Below are positions 45,462 to 54,866 of a DNA stretch of 64,000 nt, one piece after another. Source of the stretch: Campylobacter concisus. GTDB taxonomy: Bacteria > Campylobacterota > Campylobacteria > Campylobacterales > Campylobacteraceae. The stretch is from positions 124,001 to 188,000 of the forward strand of contig NZ_PIRZ01000004.1 in NCBI RefSeq assembly GCF_003048575.1, written 5' to 3'. The notes beneath the pieces were generated by a model, which was given only the letters and a program-made list of their open reading frames with translations, searched no databases and had not been told where the DNA came from. Position 1 is the stretch's first letter. Each line of letters starts with the position of its first letter. A program made the position numbers and the translations under genes.

Positions 45462-46453
45462 TATTTTGTCCCAAGAGCCTTTTCTATGAGATCTTTACCG
45501 ATAACATCGTAAAATTTAGGATAGATTGACTGCATAACCTTTTGCCATTCGGCCTTTTGTGTATCATCGATCTTGAAAATTTCTAGCTTTTTGCTAGCGG
45601 CAATATATTTTTCAAGTTCAGCTATAACGTGAGCGTCCTCTTTTGCTGTCTCTTCTCTCTCGAAAGCTGTTGCTTCGCTTAGAGCTTGTTTTACATTTGC
45701 TTTTAGATCATCTGGTAGCTTGCTCCAAAATTTATCGCTCATAACGACTAAATAGCCTAAATATCCGTGGCTTGAAAGGGTAAGTGAGCTTTGAACTTCG
45801 TGAAATTTTGAGTTATAGAAATTTGAAAGTGGGTTTTCTGTCGCATCGACTACGCCTTGTTGAAGTGCAGAGTAAACTTCTGAAAATGGTAGAACTTGTG
45901 GGTTACCACCAACTACTTTGATCTGTTCTTCAAGCACTTTTGAGCTTTGGATTCTAAATTTTTGTCCTTTTGCATCTTCTGGCACAAGAACTGGTTTTTT
46001 GCTTGAGCTAAAATGCTTAAATCCAGCATCCCAATAATCAAGTGCCACAAAGCCTTTTTTTGTAACAAGGGCTTTTAGCTCCTCGCCAACCTCGCCATCT
46101 TGGACCTTATGAAGGTGGTCTGCATCTTTAAAGATGAAAGGCAGGTCAAACAGCTGAAACTGCGGTACTATCGGTGTAAATTTAGAAAAACTAGGAGCTG
46201 CCATTTGAACGTTGCCAAGCTTTAGCGCGCCAAAAACTCTATCATCATCAAGTAGCTGAGCTGATGGGAAGACTTGAACTTTTATCTTGCCGCCACTTAG
46301 CTCCTCAGCACGCTTTGCAAAAAAGTCAGCCGCCTTGCCCTTTGGCGTAGAAGCTGCGACAACGTGAGCAAATTTGATCGTATAGACCTTATCAGCACCA
46401 AATGCTAAGCCACTGATGGCACAAGTAAAAAGTAAAGCTTGTAAGAATTTCAT
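45461..46453 (-). CDS. dctP: TRAP transporter periplasmic solute-binding protein (DctP)
   Basis: A 330-residue binding protein: signal peptide LLFTCAISGLAFGADK, then FAHVVAASTPKGKAADFFAKR, GKIKVQVFPSAQL, and GQKFRIQSSKVLEEQ, where the Arg binds the ligand carboxylate; EVYSALQQGVVDATENPLSN is also typical. Order dctP-dctQ-dctM is canonical. Carboxylate ligand likely; C4-dicarboxylate inferred. Confidence 0.94.
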   Translation of the reverse strand: MKFLQALLFTCAISGLAFGADKVYTIKFAHVVAASTPKGKAADFFAKRAEELSGGKIKVQVFPSAQLLDDDRVFGALKLGNVQMAAPSFSKFTPIVPQFQLFDLPFIFKDADHLHKVQDGEVGEELKALVTKKGFVALDYWDAGFKHFSSSKKPVLVPEDAKGQKFRIQSSKVLEEQIKVVGGNPQVLPFSEVYSALQQGVVDATENPLSNFYNSKFHEVQSSLTLSSHGYLGYLVVMSDKFWSKLPDDLKANVKQALSEATAFEREETAKEDAHVIAELEKYIAASKKLEIFKIDDTQKAEWQKVMQSIYPKFYDVIGKDLIEKALGTK

Positions 46454-46790
46454 CTTTTATCCTTTGTAATGGTTTTGTTAAACGCATTATAAATTTCAAA
46501 AATAAAAATTTAGAAATTTTGTTTCGTAAATTCACAGCTATTTATTTTTGTATGTGTATTTTAGTAACAACTATGCTCTTAAAGGCTAATTTATATTTTT
46601 GAAAAATTTTATAGTTTTTTAATAACTAAACTTTTAAAGTATATTTGTTACTTTTTTACACATAAAATTTATTTTATTTTTACTTTTAATAAATTTTTGA
46701 ATCCATTTAAACAAATGTATGGGATATTTTGCTCTAAATTTTTTTCTATAAGTTTAAAAGCCCGCCAAAAAATGTAAGTTTAGTCTTGCT

Positions 46791-46822
46791 TAAATTTAGC
46801 CTATATTTTGCGGCTAAATTTA
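46791..46822. repeat. Inverted repeat upstream of the sodB promoter
   Basis: Perfect 11-bp arms TAAATTTAGCC and GGCTAAATTTA around a 10-base loop, ending 30 bases before the TATAAT of sodB. It may be a terminator facing dctP or a regulator site. Confidence 0.55.
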
Positions 46823-46852
46823 AAAGATTTTTGTTTATTAATTTTTTATGGC

Positions 46853-46858
46853 TATAAT
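46853..46858 (+). promoter_or_regulatory. sodB: -10 element of sodB
   Basis: TATAAT in GGCTATAATATG, 35 bases before the sodB ATG. Confidence 0.65.
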
Positions 46859-46892
46859 ATGAAACAACAAATTTTATTATTAAGGAATTATT

Positions 46893-47510
46893 ATGTTTGA
46901 ACTTAGAAAACTTCCATTTGATGCAAATAGCAATGCAGTAGTTAGCGCAAAAACCTGTGAATACCACTACGGCAAGCATCATGCAACTTACGTAGCAAAT
47001 TTAAACAATCTTATAAAAGATACAAAATTTGCCAATGCATCTTTTTATGAAATTCTAACAAATAGCGAAGGTGGGCTTTACAACAATGTCGCTCAAGTTT
47101 ACAACCACGACTTTTACTGGGACTGCATCGCTAAAAAAAGTGAGATGTCAAGCGAGCTAAAAGCTACAATCGAGGCAAATTTTGCAAATTTCAAAGAGGA
47201 ATTTTTAAAGGCAGCTACAACACTTTTTGGCTCAGGCTGGGCGTGGCTTGTATTTGATCCAAGCAGTAAAAAGCTAGAGATCGTACAAACTAGCAATGCA
47301 AAAACTCCAGTGAGTGACGGCAAAGTGCCACTTCTAGTTGTTGATGTTTGGGAGCACGCTTACTACATCGATAACTTCAACGCTCGTCCAAAATATCTAG
47401 AGACATTTTATGAGAACATAAACTGGGAATTTGTAAGCAAAGCTTACGAGTGGGCACTAAAAGAGGGCCTTGGCTCAGTTGAGTTTTACACAAAAGAACT
47501 TCACAAATAA
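46893..47510 (+). CDS. sodB: Iron superoxide dismutase
   Basis: A 205-residue cytosolic enzyme. Metal ligands are in EYHYGKHHATYVANLNN (His), YNHDFYWDC (His) and VVDVWEHAYYIDNFNARP (Asp, His). The sequence is nearer Fe-SodB than Mn-SodA, e.g. FGSGWAWLVF. Slightly longer than usual by some acidic residues. AAGGAATT precedes the ATG. Confidence 0.95.
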   Translation: MFELRKLPFDANSNAVVSAKTCEYHYGKHHATYVANLNNLIKDTKFANASFYEILTNSEGGLYNNVAQVYNHDFYWDCIAKKSEMSSELKATIEANFANFKEEFLKAATTLFGSGWAWLVFDPSSKKLEIVQTSNAKTPVSDGKVPLLVVDVWEHAYYIDNFNARPKYLETFYENINWEFVSKAYEWALKEGLGSVEFYTKELHK

Positions 47511-47514
47511 TATC

Positions 47515-47540
47515 TGGCGGGGCTTTCCCGCCCTTAAATT
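47515..47540 (+). terminator. Rho-independent terminator of sodB
   Basis: GGCGGG (47516-47521) pairs with CCCGCC (47527-47532), a GC stem unusual in this genome, followed by CTTAAATTT. Confidence 0.8.
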
Positions 47541-48008
47541 TCTGCTTTTATCTAAATTTTTAAAGTCATCAAATTTATTAGCAAAAACTACCTTGTTTTA
47601 AAAGAAATTGTAACTTCAAAAATGGCTCAAAATTTTGTTTTAGCAAACAATTTCTCTTAAATTTAAAACCAGCATAAGCTATCTTAACTTCAAATTTCTG
47701 CTTTGTTAAAAATTTTAAACCACTGCTAAATTTTATAAGCCATGGGTATAGAATTTATCACTTCAAAAAGGTACAAATTGCTCGCTTTAATCTACTATAT
47801 CGTGATTGAGAGAGGCAATATACTTAAATTTAAGCAAGCAAATAAAAACTAGTGTAGGTCATCTTGCCTTTAAAATTATCAGTACAATTTGATTTGATAT
47901 TTAAAAATATTGGGGCAATATTTACTGCTTCAAAAATGCCCCGAGCTGTATCAATATTGGGCAGGAGTGGCTTTAAATTTCAAAGCCACTCAGCCAAATT
48001 TACTCAAT
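47541..48008. other. Gene-free gap between sodB and the beta-lyase gene
   Basis: 468 bases. It holds the repeated fragment AAATTTCTGCTTT (near 47538 and 47693), and at 47965-47991 a perfect 10-bp hairpin GAGTGGCTTT/AAAGCCACTC that can terminate the leftward beta-lyase gene. A 36-codon frame at 47742-47852 has no ribosome binding site. Confidence 0.6.
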
Positions 48009-49175
48009 TTATCTTTTTGAAGTGTATAAATTTATACCATTTTGTAAACGTTTTAGCCCCTCAAGCACTCTGGCTCTTTGGGTTGCGATATTCATACGGA
48101 GGAAAAATCTATCTCCCCTGTAAGCATTGCCATCATTTAGCCAAAGTCCAGCTTTATCACGCAAGAAATTCATAAAGTCGCTTGAATCCTCGCAAAACGC
48201 GCTACAATCAAGCCACAAAAGATAAGTCGCATTTGAAGGCAGAAGTTTTACTGGTAAATTTTGCTCTTTTATAAAATTTATAACGATTTTTTTGTTTTCA
48301 AAAAGATACTCCCTAAGCTCATCAAGCCATGTTTGGCTATCGTTAAATGCCGCTATTGTCGCAGTTATCGCAAATGCGTTTGCTTCACCTATCTCATCAT
48401 AATTTACAGCCGCATTTATTCTGGCGCGTATCTGTTCATTTGGTGTGACGATAGCTGAGCTTTGAAGGCCAGCTATGTTAAAGGCTTTTGTAGGCGAGAT
48501 GCATGTGATTGAGTTATTTTTACACTCTTCACTAACGCTGATAAATGGTACGTAGCTTAATCCAGGATCTGTTATGTCGCAGTGGATCTCATCGCTGATA
48601 ACCAAAACATCATGTTTGTAGCAAAGCTCGCCTATTTTTTTAAGCGTCTCTTTGTCCCAAATTTTTCCTATTGGATTGTGTGGATTGCAAAGAAGCATCA
48701 TAGTTGTTAGTGGTTGAGCTAGCTTTGCTTCAAGGTCTTCAAAATCAATCTCATAAGAGCCATCTTTATAGACAAGGTCATTTGATAAAATTTCACGGCC
48801 ATTATTTTTGATGCAGTTAAAAAATACGTGATAGACGGGAGCTTGAACTAAAATTTGATCTCCTGGATTGCTAAATCTTCTAATCGCAGTAGAAATTGCT
48901 GGTATAACGCCAGTACAAAAGCACATCCACTCGTTTTCAAAGCTAACGTCATGACGCCTTTTCCACCAGCCTTTAATCGCTTCGTTCCACTCTTTTGGGA
49001 TAAATGAGTAGCCAAAGACGCCATTATCAAGACGCTTTTGTAGGGCATTTAAAATTTCAGGTGCAGCCTTAAAATCCATATCGGCAACCCACATTGGCAA
49101 AACATCGTTTTTCATTCGCCACTTCGACGAGTTGGTGCCATCTCTGCTAATAAGCGTATCAAAATCGTACTTCAT
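48009..49175 (-). CDS. MalY/PatB-type cystathionine beta-lyase
   Basis: A 388-residue PLP aminotransferase-fold enzyme. Seen: MPMWVADMDFKAAPEIL at the N-terminus, NPHNPIGKIWDKETL, SDEIHCDI, and the PLP Lys in CISPTKAFNIAGL; RFFLRMNIATQR is the substrate-carboxylate Arg region. It cleaves cystathionine or related C-S compounds. Stand-alone gene on the minus strand. A role in H2S production is possible. Confidence 0.92.
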   Translation of the reverse strand: MKYDFDTLISRDGTNSSKWRMKNDVLPMWVADMDFKAAPEILNALQKRLDNGVFGYSFIPKEWNEAIKGWWKRRHDVSFENEWMCFCTGVIPAISTAIRRFSNPGDQILVQAPVYHVFFNCIKNNGREILSNDLVYKDGSYEIDFEDLEAKLAQPLTTMMLLCNPHNPIGKIWDKETLKKIGELCYKHDVLVISDEIHCDITDPGLSYVPFISVSEECKNNSITCISPTKAFNIAGLQSSAIVTPNEQIRARINAAVNYDEIGEANAFAITATIAAFNDSQTWLDELREYLFENKKIVINFIKEQNLPVKLLPSNATYLLWLDCSAFCEDSSDFMNFLRDKAGLWLNDGNAYRGDRFFLRMNIATQRARVLEGLKRLQNGINLYTSKR

Positions 49176-49271
49176 AGCTTTTCCTTAAAATAAAATTTTA
49201 AATCAATTATAACCCAAAAGATACTAATATAATTTGAAATTTTCTCTCAATTTAATATTTCAAAAGGAAAA

Positions 49272-49730
49272 ATGATGAAATTAGCTCAGGCTCTCATTTT
49301 AAGAGCCGATACACAAAAACGTTTAGAGCAGCTAAAGGGTAGGTTACTCGATAATGCAAAAATGCAAGAAAATGAAAGACCTAGCGAAGATCCAAAGCTT
49401 CTTTTAAAAGAGCTTGATAGGCTAAGCGATGAGCTATTTAGACTGATCTTGGCTATAAATTTAACAAACTCAAGTGCAAAATTTGAAGGCGCGAGTCTAA
49501 CTGAAATGATCGCTAAAAAAGATACGCTAAGCCAAAAAGCAAGCGTGCTTAGGGATTTTGCCAAAAGCGCAAGCCAAAAGGTCGATCTTTACTCAAATAG
49601 TGAGATAAAAATTTTAAGTAGCGTTGATGTAGCCACGCTCCAAAAGCAAATAGACGAGCTATCCAAAGAGATCAGAGAGCTAGATATGAAGCTACAAGAG
49701 GCAAACTGGCAAGTTGATCTTGTAGAGTAA
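49272..49730 (+). CDS. DIP1984 family protein
   Basis: A 152-residue cytosolic helical protein: KLAQALILRADTQKRLEQLK at the N-terminus and LDMKLQEANWQVDL at the C-terminus match the DIP1984 family, found in scattered bacteria, often mobile. No catalytic residues are known. ATG 49272 or 49275 are both possible after AAAGGAAAA. Function unknown. Confidence 0.82.
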   Translation: MMKLAQALILRADTQKRLEQLKGRLLDNAKMQENERPSEDPKLLLKELDRLSDELFRLILAINLTNSSAKFEGASLTEMIAKKDTLSQKASVLRDFAKSASQKVDLYSNSEIKILSSVDVATLQKQIDELSKEIRELDMKLQEANWQVDLVE

Positions 49731-49946
49731 AATTTATGGTGAAAATGTAGTTAAAGGCGAGTAAAAAGAAAAATTTATTAGGCTTGCGGGGAGAGAGCAA
49801 AAGCTTAAATTTATCCCAGCAATTTAAAAAATGCATTCTTAAAAATAAATGTTACTACCACTTACTGATTTAGCTACGTTTTGGGTGGGTTTGGGGAAGA
49901 TTAATCTTTATCATGTAAGATTTCATAAAATTTTAAAAGGAAATTT

Positions 49947-51089
49947 ATGAAACTTGACACCTTGATCGTAAAAGGCATTGAAGCTAAAAATAATCCAAAT
50001 AAAGCTGTCATTCCGCCTATTTTTTTAGCAAGTACGTTTGTGCAAGATGATCTTGAAAATTTTCAAGAATTTGCATATTCTCGTGGTAGCAACCCAACCA
50101 AAAAAGCATTTGATGAAATTTTTGCAAAGGTTGAAGGCAGCAAATACGCTTTTAGCTTTGGTTCAGGCATGGCAGCAACAGCGGCCGCACTTAGCCTTAT
50201 AAAAACTGGGCAAAAAGTCCTACTAAATAGCAACGTCTATGGCGGCACTTATAGATATGTTACAACCGTTTTTGAAAGCCACGGTATAAAGAGCGAATTT
50301 ATAGATGATCTAAATTTTTTGAGCGAAGATGGCATTAGTGACGACGTGGCGGCTATCTTCATCGAAACTCCGTCAAATCCTCTCTTAAGAGTGACAGACA
50401 TTGCTAGAATTTCAAAGATCGCTCACAAAAAAGGCGCTCTAGTCATCGTGGATAACACATTTTTAACGCCTTATTATCAAAGAGTGCTTGATCATGGAGC
50501 TGATATCGTGGTATATAGCGCTACAAAATATATCGGTGGACACGCCGACGTGATCGCTGGTATCGTCACACTAAACGATGATGCTTTGGCTGAGAAGATA
50601 AAATTTGCTAAAAATACGCTTGGTGGCATCATAAGCCCGATGGATGCCTACTACCTAATACGTGGGCTTAAAACGCTTAGCGTTAGGTTTGATAGACAAA
50701 CGCAAAATACTCATAAAATAATCAAATTTTTGCAGAATAATGACGCAGTTAGCGTGGTGCATTTTGCCGGCTCATATAGCGAGCAAGAGGCAAAGATGCA
50801 AGCAGCTCAAGCAAGCGACATCGGTGCACTTATCTCATTTGAGCTTGATGAAAAGTATGATGTAAATAAATTTGTAAAATCGCTAGAAATTTTTGATCTA
50901 GCAGTGAGCCTTGGCGGCGTAGAAAGCCTCATTTGCAGGCCTGCGACGATGACACATGAGGCATATCCAAAAGAGGTGCTAGATAAGATCGGCATAAAGC
51001 AAAACTTGCTTCGCTTAGCAATCGGTATCGAAAACGCTGATGATCTAATAGCGGATCTTGATCAAGCATTTAAAAAAGCAAAAAAATAA
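49947..51089 (+). CDS. Trans-sulfuration PLP enzyme (cystathionine gamma-synthase/lyase family)
   Basis: A 380-residue Cys/Met-metabolism PLP enzyme: YSRGSNPTKKAFDE, FSFGSGMAATAAALSLI, IVDNTFLTPYYQ and the PLP Lys in VVYSATKYIGGHADVIAG. SLGGVESLICRPATMTHEAYP is the C-terminal signature. Members include MetB, MetC and methionine gamma-lyase; sequence alone does not separate these. AAAGGAAATTT precedes the ATG; tpx follows 14 bases later. Confidence 0.9.
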   Translation: MKLDTLIVKGIEAKNNPNKAVIPPIFLASTFVQDDLENFQEFAYSRGSNPTKKAFDEIFAKVEGSKYAFSFGSGMAATAAALSLIKTGQKVLLNSNVYGGTYRYVTTVFESHGIKSEFIDDLNFLSEDGISDDVAAIFIETPSNPLLRVTDIARISKIAHKKGALVIVDNTFLTPYYQRVLDHGADIVVYSATKYIGGHADVIAGIVTLNDDALAEKIKFAKNTLGGIISPMDAYYLIRGLKTLSVRFDRQTQNTHKIIKFLQNNDAVSVVHFAGSYSEQEAKMQAAQASDIGALISFELDEKYDVNKFVKSLEIFDLAVSLGGVESLICRPATMTHEAYPKEVLDKIGIKQNLLRLAIGIENADDLIADLDQAFKKAKK

Positions 51090-51103
51090 TAAAGGAGATA
51101 GAT

Positions 51104-51628
51104 ATGGCAACTACAAAATTTAAAGGTAGTGAGGTAAATTTAAGTGGAAACGAGGTCTTCGTAGGCTCTTATGCGCCTGAAGCAAAAGTCGTAGCGCAAG
51201 ATCTTAGTGAGTTTAGTGTAGGCGGAAATAATGGCGTAGAAGTACTTGTTTGCTTGCCATCACTTGATACTGGCGTTTGCGCAGCAGAGGCTCGTAAATT
51301 TAACGAAAAAGTAGCCGGCAAACACGGCGTAAAACTTAGCATCATCTCAAATGATTTGCCATTTGCGATGGGGAGATTTTGCACGACTGAAGGCATAGAA
51401 AATTTACGTGTAGGAAGTGACTTTAGATACGGAGAATTTGCTAAAAACTATGGCGTTTTAATGAGCGATGGCCCACTAAAAGGACTACTTGCAAGAGCGG
51501 TATTTGTCATCAATGATGGCGTAATAATTCACAAACAAATCGTCCCTGAAGTGACAGAAGAGCCAAACTATGATGCTGTATTTGATGCTATTAAAAGTAG
51601 TGGTAGTTGTGGTTGTGGCTGCCATTAA
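51104..51628 (+). CDS. tpx: Thiol peroxidase with a Cys-rich tail
   Basis: A 174-residue 2-Cys peroxiredoxin. The peroxidatic Cys is in PSLDTGVCAAEARKFN and the resolving Cys in GRFCTTEGIENL. Unlike usual Tpx, which ends near the last helix, it has the tail SSGSCGCGCH with three Cys and a His, resembling a metal-binding site. AAAGGAGAT precedes the ATG. Confidence 0.94.
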   Translation: MATTKFKGSEVNLSGNEVFVGSYAPEAKVVAQDLSEFSVGGNNGVEVLVCLPSLDTGVCAAEARKFNEKVAGKHGVKLSIISNDLPFAMGRFCTTEGIENLRVGSDFRYGEFAKNYGVLMSDGPLKGLLARAVFVINDGVIIHKQIVPEVTEEPNYDAVFDAIKSSGSCGCGCH

Positions 51629-51636
51629 AAAGGACG

Positions 51637-51667
51637 TTATCTAAGCATCTATTTGATGCTTAGATAA
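51637..51667. terminator. Bidirectional terminator between tpx and rnhB
   Basis: A perfect 13-bp stem TTATCTAAGCATC/GATGCTTAGATAA with a 5-base loop between the two convergent genes. Confidence 0.85.
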
Positions 51668-51673
51668 TTAATC

Positions 51674-52225
51674 TTAGTCAAATAGAGATTTTTCAAAAGA
51701 CTTTACTACAAAGCTTTTTCTATGAAGGCTTGAATAGCCAAACTTGGCAATGGCATCTAGGTGAGCCTTTGTGCCGTATCCTTTGTGCCCTGCAAAGCCA
51801 TACTTTGAGTAAATTTTATCCCAGCCTTTCATCAAACTATCACGACTAACCTTTGCTAATATGCTAGCAGCGCTTACCCCAGCGACTTTGCTGTCAGCTT
51901 TTATCATCGTTGTGATACCAACGCCATAGTCTAAATTTCCATCATAAATAATCTCAAAACCCTCAAAGTGCGCCTTAAAAATTTTGAGCGCTCGTCTTAA
52001 GCACTCGCTTAGCCCAAGTTCGTCTATTTGCGCATTTGAGAAGTAGATGATGAGAAAATTTGAGCTTTTTATGATCTCTTTAAAAAGCTCCTCACGCTTT
52101 TTTGCGGTTAGTTTTTTGGAGTCGTTTAGGCCTGAAATTTCTTTATTAAGCACGCAGGCCGCTACGCTTAAAGGCCCAGCTAAAGCCCCACGTCCAGCCT
52201 CATCTATGCCACAAATTTTTGCCAT
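51674..52225 (-). CDS. rnhB: Ribonuclease HII
   Basis: A 183-residue enzyme that cuts RNA in RNA-DNA hybrids. N-terminal [16 protein letters not shown] holds the Asp-Glu pair; further acidic residues are in [23 protein letters not shown]. Length is normal. It overlaps the preceding hypothetical gene by one base. Confidence 0.95.
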   Translation of the reverse strand: MAKICGIDEAGRGALAGPLSVAACVLNKEISGLNDSKKLTAKKREELFKEIIKSSNFLIIYFSNAQIDELGLSECLRRALKIFKAHFEGFEIIYDGNLDYGVGITTMIKADSKVAGVSAASILAKVSRDSLMKGWDKIYSKYGFAGHKGYGTKAHLDAIAKFGYSSLHRKSFVVKSFEKSLFD

Positions 52226-53079
52226 TAAAGTCCGATTTCATCGCTAAAGTAAGGTCTTAGCTCATCAAGTGGCACGCTAATTTGCTCCTCGTTTAAAAAG
52301 GTAAGCCCAAGTGGCGAAAGTACAAAATTTTCACTAACGCCTGCTGTTGCGAGGATTGCTTTTAGATGAGGGTCGTTCATATCTTTAAAAATCTGCTTTA
52401 ACTTTAGCTTTTTGTTGGTTTTAAGTAAGACGACATCGCAGCTAGTTTTATTATTTTTATAGGTGCAGATGCTTTTTATTTTGTCATTTATATAGTAGAT
52501 GTTATCTAGGCTCTCAAATTGGTTATTTGGCCATTTTTTACGCTCACTTTTTAGGTCATAAAGTGTCGAGAGTAATTTATTTTTATTTTTTTTAGCCGAT
52601 TCTTTGGCAAATATATCGTTAATTATAGCTTCGTATCTCGTGCCATTTGCTTCAGTCATTTGTATGCCAATATTTAGCATTTCATACTCTTTTTCTTTTT
52701 TGATAGTCGCATTATAGGCTTTGTTTTTAACGATTATTTTGCCCTTTAGCTCGCCATTTTCATTTTTAACGTCTAAATTTATCTTATCAGATACAGCATT
52801 TAGCGATGAAATTTCACTGCTATTTTGCTCAAGATTACCTTTTTCGTAGTCGTATTTTGTACCATCAAAAAAGATATGTCCGCTTATCTTGGCCGGCACT
52901 TTAAAGCTCTTACTTTGCTTAAAATTTTCAAATTCATCTTTAAAATAGTTCATATAAACTTCAAATTTTATACCATTTGCCTCACCAATAAATTTATAAA
53001 ATTTTGCCCAGTTTTCGTGATTTATCTCATAGCCAAATAGGCCTACTATAAGTATAAAAATCCCAATAAATGCTCTCAT
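52225..53079 (-). CDS. Hypothetical exported protein
   Basis: A 284-residue protein with an N-terminal hydrophobic helix (residues 2-16, [15 protein letters not shown]), likely a signal peptide or anchor. The rest is Lys/Asn-rich, with two similar-looking beta-rich stretches ([34 protein letters not shown]). No recognised domain; secreted or envelope-bound. Coupled to rnhB by a one-base overlap. Confidence 0.72.
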   Translation of the reverse strand: MRAFIGIFILIVGLFGYEINHENWAKFYKFIGEANGIKFEVYMNYFKDEFENFKQSKSFKVPAKISGHIFFDGTKYDYEKGNLEQNSSEISSLNAVSDKINLDVKNENGELKGKIIVKNKAYNATIKKEKEYEMLNIGIQMTEANGTRYEAIINDIFAKESAKKNKNKLLSTLYDLKSERKKWPNNQFESLDNIYYINDKIKSICTYKNNKTSCDVVLLKTNKKLKLKQIFKDMNDPHLKAILATAGVSENFVLSPLGLTFLNEEQISVPLDELRPYFSDEIGL

Positions 53080-53157
53080 TTCTGTCCTTCGTAGTTTTTT
53101 TGATTATAGCTTCTTTACTTTAAGCTTTTAAAACAATAATCAAATAAAGGTTAAAAT

Positions 53158-54252
53158 TTATAAACCTAGACTCCACCTAGAAAATGGCAAAATTTCGCAT
53201 TTTATGCCCTCAAAGCTAAGCTCAGCTTGGTTTGCGACACTGATTATCTGAAGTTTACTTACACCCAGCTCTTTTAAGCTTGCGTGGAGTTTTTTAAATT
53301 TTAAAAAGATGATCTCTGGTGCAGAAAACGGTACACAGATGATCGCGATCTTCCTTTTATTAAGGAAGAAATCAATCTCTTTTGTGTAGTAAATTTCATC
53401 TTTAAATTTAAGCAATTCGCAAAAAACAACATTTGCAAAGACGGCCAAAAAGTCCTTTTTTAGATACAAAGCGTTACGAAGTGCAAAATTTGTAAAGTAG
53501 AGCTTTTTGCTCGTGCTGCTCTCATCTAAATTTGGTACTAATTCTATAAAGCCATTTTCATTAAGGCTGGCTACTGTGTTATAGACACTATCTTTTGAGA
53601 TTTTCATATGCTCTTTTAGGTTTTTGTAGATACCAAAAGTACTAAGCACATCGTGGCATTTTGGAGCACATTCTTTTAAAATCGCAATGCTTTGCTCGCT
53701 TAAATTTGCTTTTAAGAGCTGCTGCAAGTGTGCCGTGACCTCGCTGGAGTCTAAAAAGGCACTTGCTATCTCGTTGCCGTGAGCCAAAAAGTAGCTAAAA
53801 AGCAGGTCTTGGTCCAAATTTTTCTTAAAAAATAGTATAAATTCCTCGTAATCGAGATAGTTTAAATTTATGCGAGCAAAGCCGTCAATCGTGAGTGAAA
53901 ATTCTTTGCTTGTAAGGATAATGTTTTCAAGTGTTGCGCCCTTTAAAAAGCTTAAATTTATAAGATCAGTGGCTTGTAAATTTTCAACTGCGAGCACCTT
54001 TATCTGGGTATTTTTTTCTAAAAATTCTTTTAAATTTGCTAAAAGTAAGGCTCTATCTATCCTTAGATCGTCTAAATTTATATAAAGCCTCTCCTCGCTT
54101 TTATAGTGGCTCAAAAATTCATAAACAAGGGCTGTTTTGCCACTTGAAATAGCGCCAATGATGAGTGTCTTTGGCGAGATGATCTCATATTTTCTGGGGA
54201 TAAATTTATCGGATTTAAGCGGATGATTGTAATAAAGCTCTAATTGGTTCAT
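53158..54252 (-). CDS. AAA-type ATPase (AAA_14/DUF4143-like)
   Basis: A 364-residue protein with Walker A GAISSGKTALVYEF (about residues 34-47) and a Walker B-like LYINLDDLRID, then LAVENLQATDLINL. The middle holds a winged-helix-like part (GIYKNLKEHMKISKDSVYNTVASLNENGF) and the end a nuclease-like fold (DEIYYTKEIDFFLNKRKIAIICVPF), as in AAA_14-DUF4143 proteins. Function unknown. TTTTTGCAGA region upstream is short of a clear promoter. Confidence 0.82.
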   Translation of the reverse strand: MNQLELYYNHPLKSDKFIPRKYEIISPKTLIIGAISSGKTALVYEFLSHYKSEERLYINLDDLRIDRALLLANLKEFLEKNTQIKVLAVENLQATDLINLSFLKGATLENIILTSKEFSLTIDGFARINLNYLDYEEFILFFKKNLDQDLLFSYFLAHGNEIASAFLDSSEVTAHLQQLLKANLSEQSIAILKECAPKCHDVLSTFGIYKNLKEHMKISKDSVYNTVASLNENGFIELVPNLDESSTSKKLYFTNFALRNALYLKKDFLAVFANVVFCELLKFKDEIYYTKEIDFFLNKRKIAIICVPFSAPEIIFLKFKKLHASLKELGVSKLQIISVANQAELSFEGIKCEILPFSRWSLGL

Positions 54253-54291
54253 TTTCTCCCTTTTTGCAGATCCAATTTATTCTTAATATAA

Positions 54292-54474
54292 ACAAAATAC
54301 GACCAACCCATTAACCTACAAGACATAACAGAAAACCATCCAGTGTGGTATAAAAGCGGTGGTTACATTAAGCAGTTCTGCTAGCACTACAATGGGTATA
54401 ACCAATATGGTCATAGTTGGTGCTGGATATTCTGGGGCAATGTTAATGCTGACACTAAACCAACTGGTGTTTAA
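54292..54474 (+). pseudogene. Remnant of an aromatic-rich protein C-terminus
   Basis: A frame with no start codon reads YDQPINLQDITENHPVWYKS and continues to a TAG at 54382-54384, then runs on as HYNGYNQYGHSWCWIFWGN to TAA at 54472-54474. The Trp/Tyr/Gly-rich composition recalls phage tail-tip or fibre C-termini, but I cannot name it. A terminator follows at once, supporting a former gene end. Confidence 0.5.
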
Positions 54475-54484
54475 ATTTTTATAA

Positions 54485-54530
54485 ATTAAGACCAAGAAGC
54501 CTTTATCGGTTTCTTAGTCTTATACTTTTT
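54485..54530 (+). terminator. Terminator after the remnant
   Basis: AAGAC (54488-54492) with GTCTT (54517-54521) and AAGAA with TTCTT form a long stem with one mismatch, then a T5 tail. Confidence 0.75.
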
Positions 54531-54584
54531 ATTTTAATAATTTATTTAACGGCTTACATTTAAAACTTATTACAGCTATCTGAA

Positions 54585-54627
54585 TAAAAAAAGATCGTAT
54601 AGAGTAGAACCTAAATGGTTCTACTCT
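54585..54627 (-). terminator. Terminator of the small minus-strand operon
   Basis: A perfect 11-bp stem AGAGTAGAACC/GGTTCTACTCT (54601-54611, 54617-54627) with, on the minus side, a T7 run 8 bases past it. Confidence 0.78.
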
Positions 54628-54631
54628 AGTT

Positions 54632-54850
54632 TCATTCTTTAACTTCCATCTCTGTCTTAGTAATTGTTACATAAAAATCGTGAGGTGGCCACGACAATAT
54701 ACTACTAACATTTTCTAGCTCTTTATAATATTTAACCAGAGCATCCTCTTTATTTCTGTAACCATAAGAGTGATCTATTGTTGGTTGTTTATTATCACTT
54801 ACAACTGGTATACTTATTACATTTACTGTATAAATAACTTCTTTTTCCAT
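54632..54850 (-). CDS. Accessory protein of unknown function, 72 aa
   Basis: A 72-residue cytosolic protein, MEKEVIYTVNVISIPVVSDN, mixed alpha/beta in look, ending in a run of charged residues (KTEMEVKE). GAAAGG precedes the ATG. It is the second gene of a two-gene unit, 16 bases after the 163-aa gene. I recognise no family; small size, AT-rich codons and the phage-like remnant next door suggest mobile origin. Confidence 0.68.
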   Translation of the reverse strand: MEKEVIYTVNVISIPVVSDNKQPTIDHSYGYRNKEDALVKYYKELENVSSILSWPPHDFYVTITKTEMEVKE

Positions 54851-54866
54851 TTTAGTTAACCTTTCT

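Larger units (their letters stand above)
46454..46892. other. Divergent intergenic region of dctP and sodB
   Basis: 439 AT-rich bases with no supported gene. The left part is the dctP upstream region. At 46791-46822 lies a strong hairpin, and the sodB promoter follows. A minus-strand frame antisense to the sodB start has no ribosome binding site and is not counted. Confidence 0.6.

Noticed and set aside
46746-46982. 78-codon minus-strand frame antisense to the start of sodB
   Set aside because: No ribosome binding site, covers the sodB promoter and hairpin, and has no family features.
47742-47852. 36-codon frame between sodB and the beta-lyase gene
   Set aside because: No ribosome binding site or promoter, and no recognisable sequence.
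47864-48175. 103-codon plus-strand frame across the end of the beta-lyase gene
   Set aside because: It is antisense to a well-supported enzyme gene and to its terminator hairpin.
54310-54480. Alternative frame reading VIVGAGYSGAM, like an FAD-binding protein
   Set aside because: The resemblance is to one short motif in a frame shifted from the aromatic-rich remnant; it has no start and no further family sequence.
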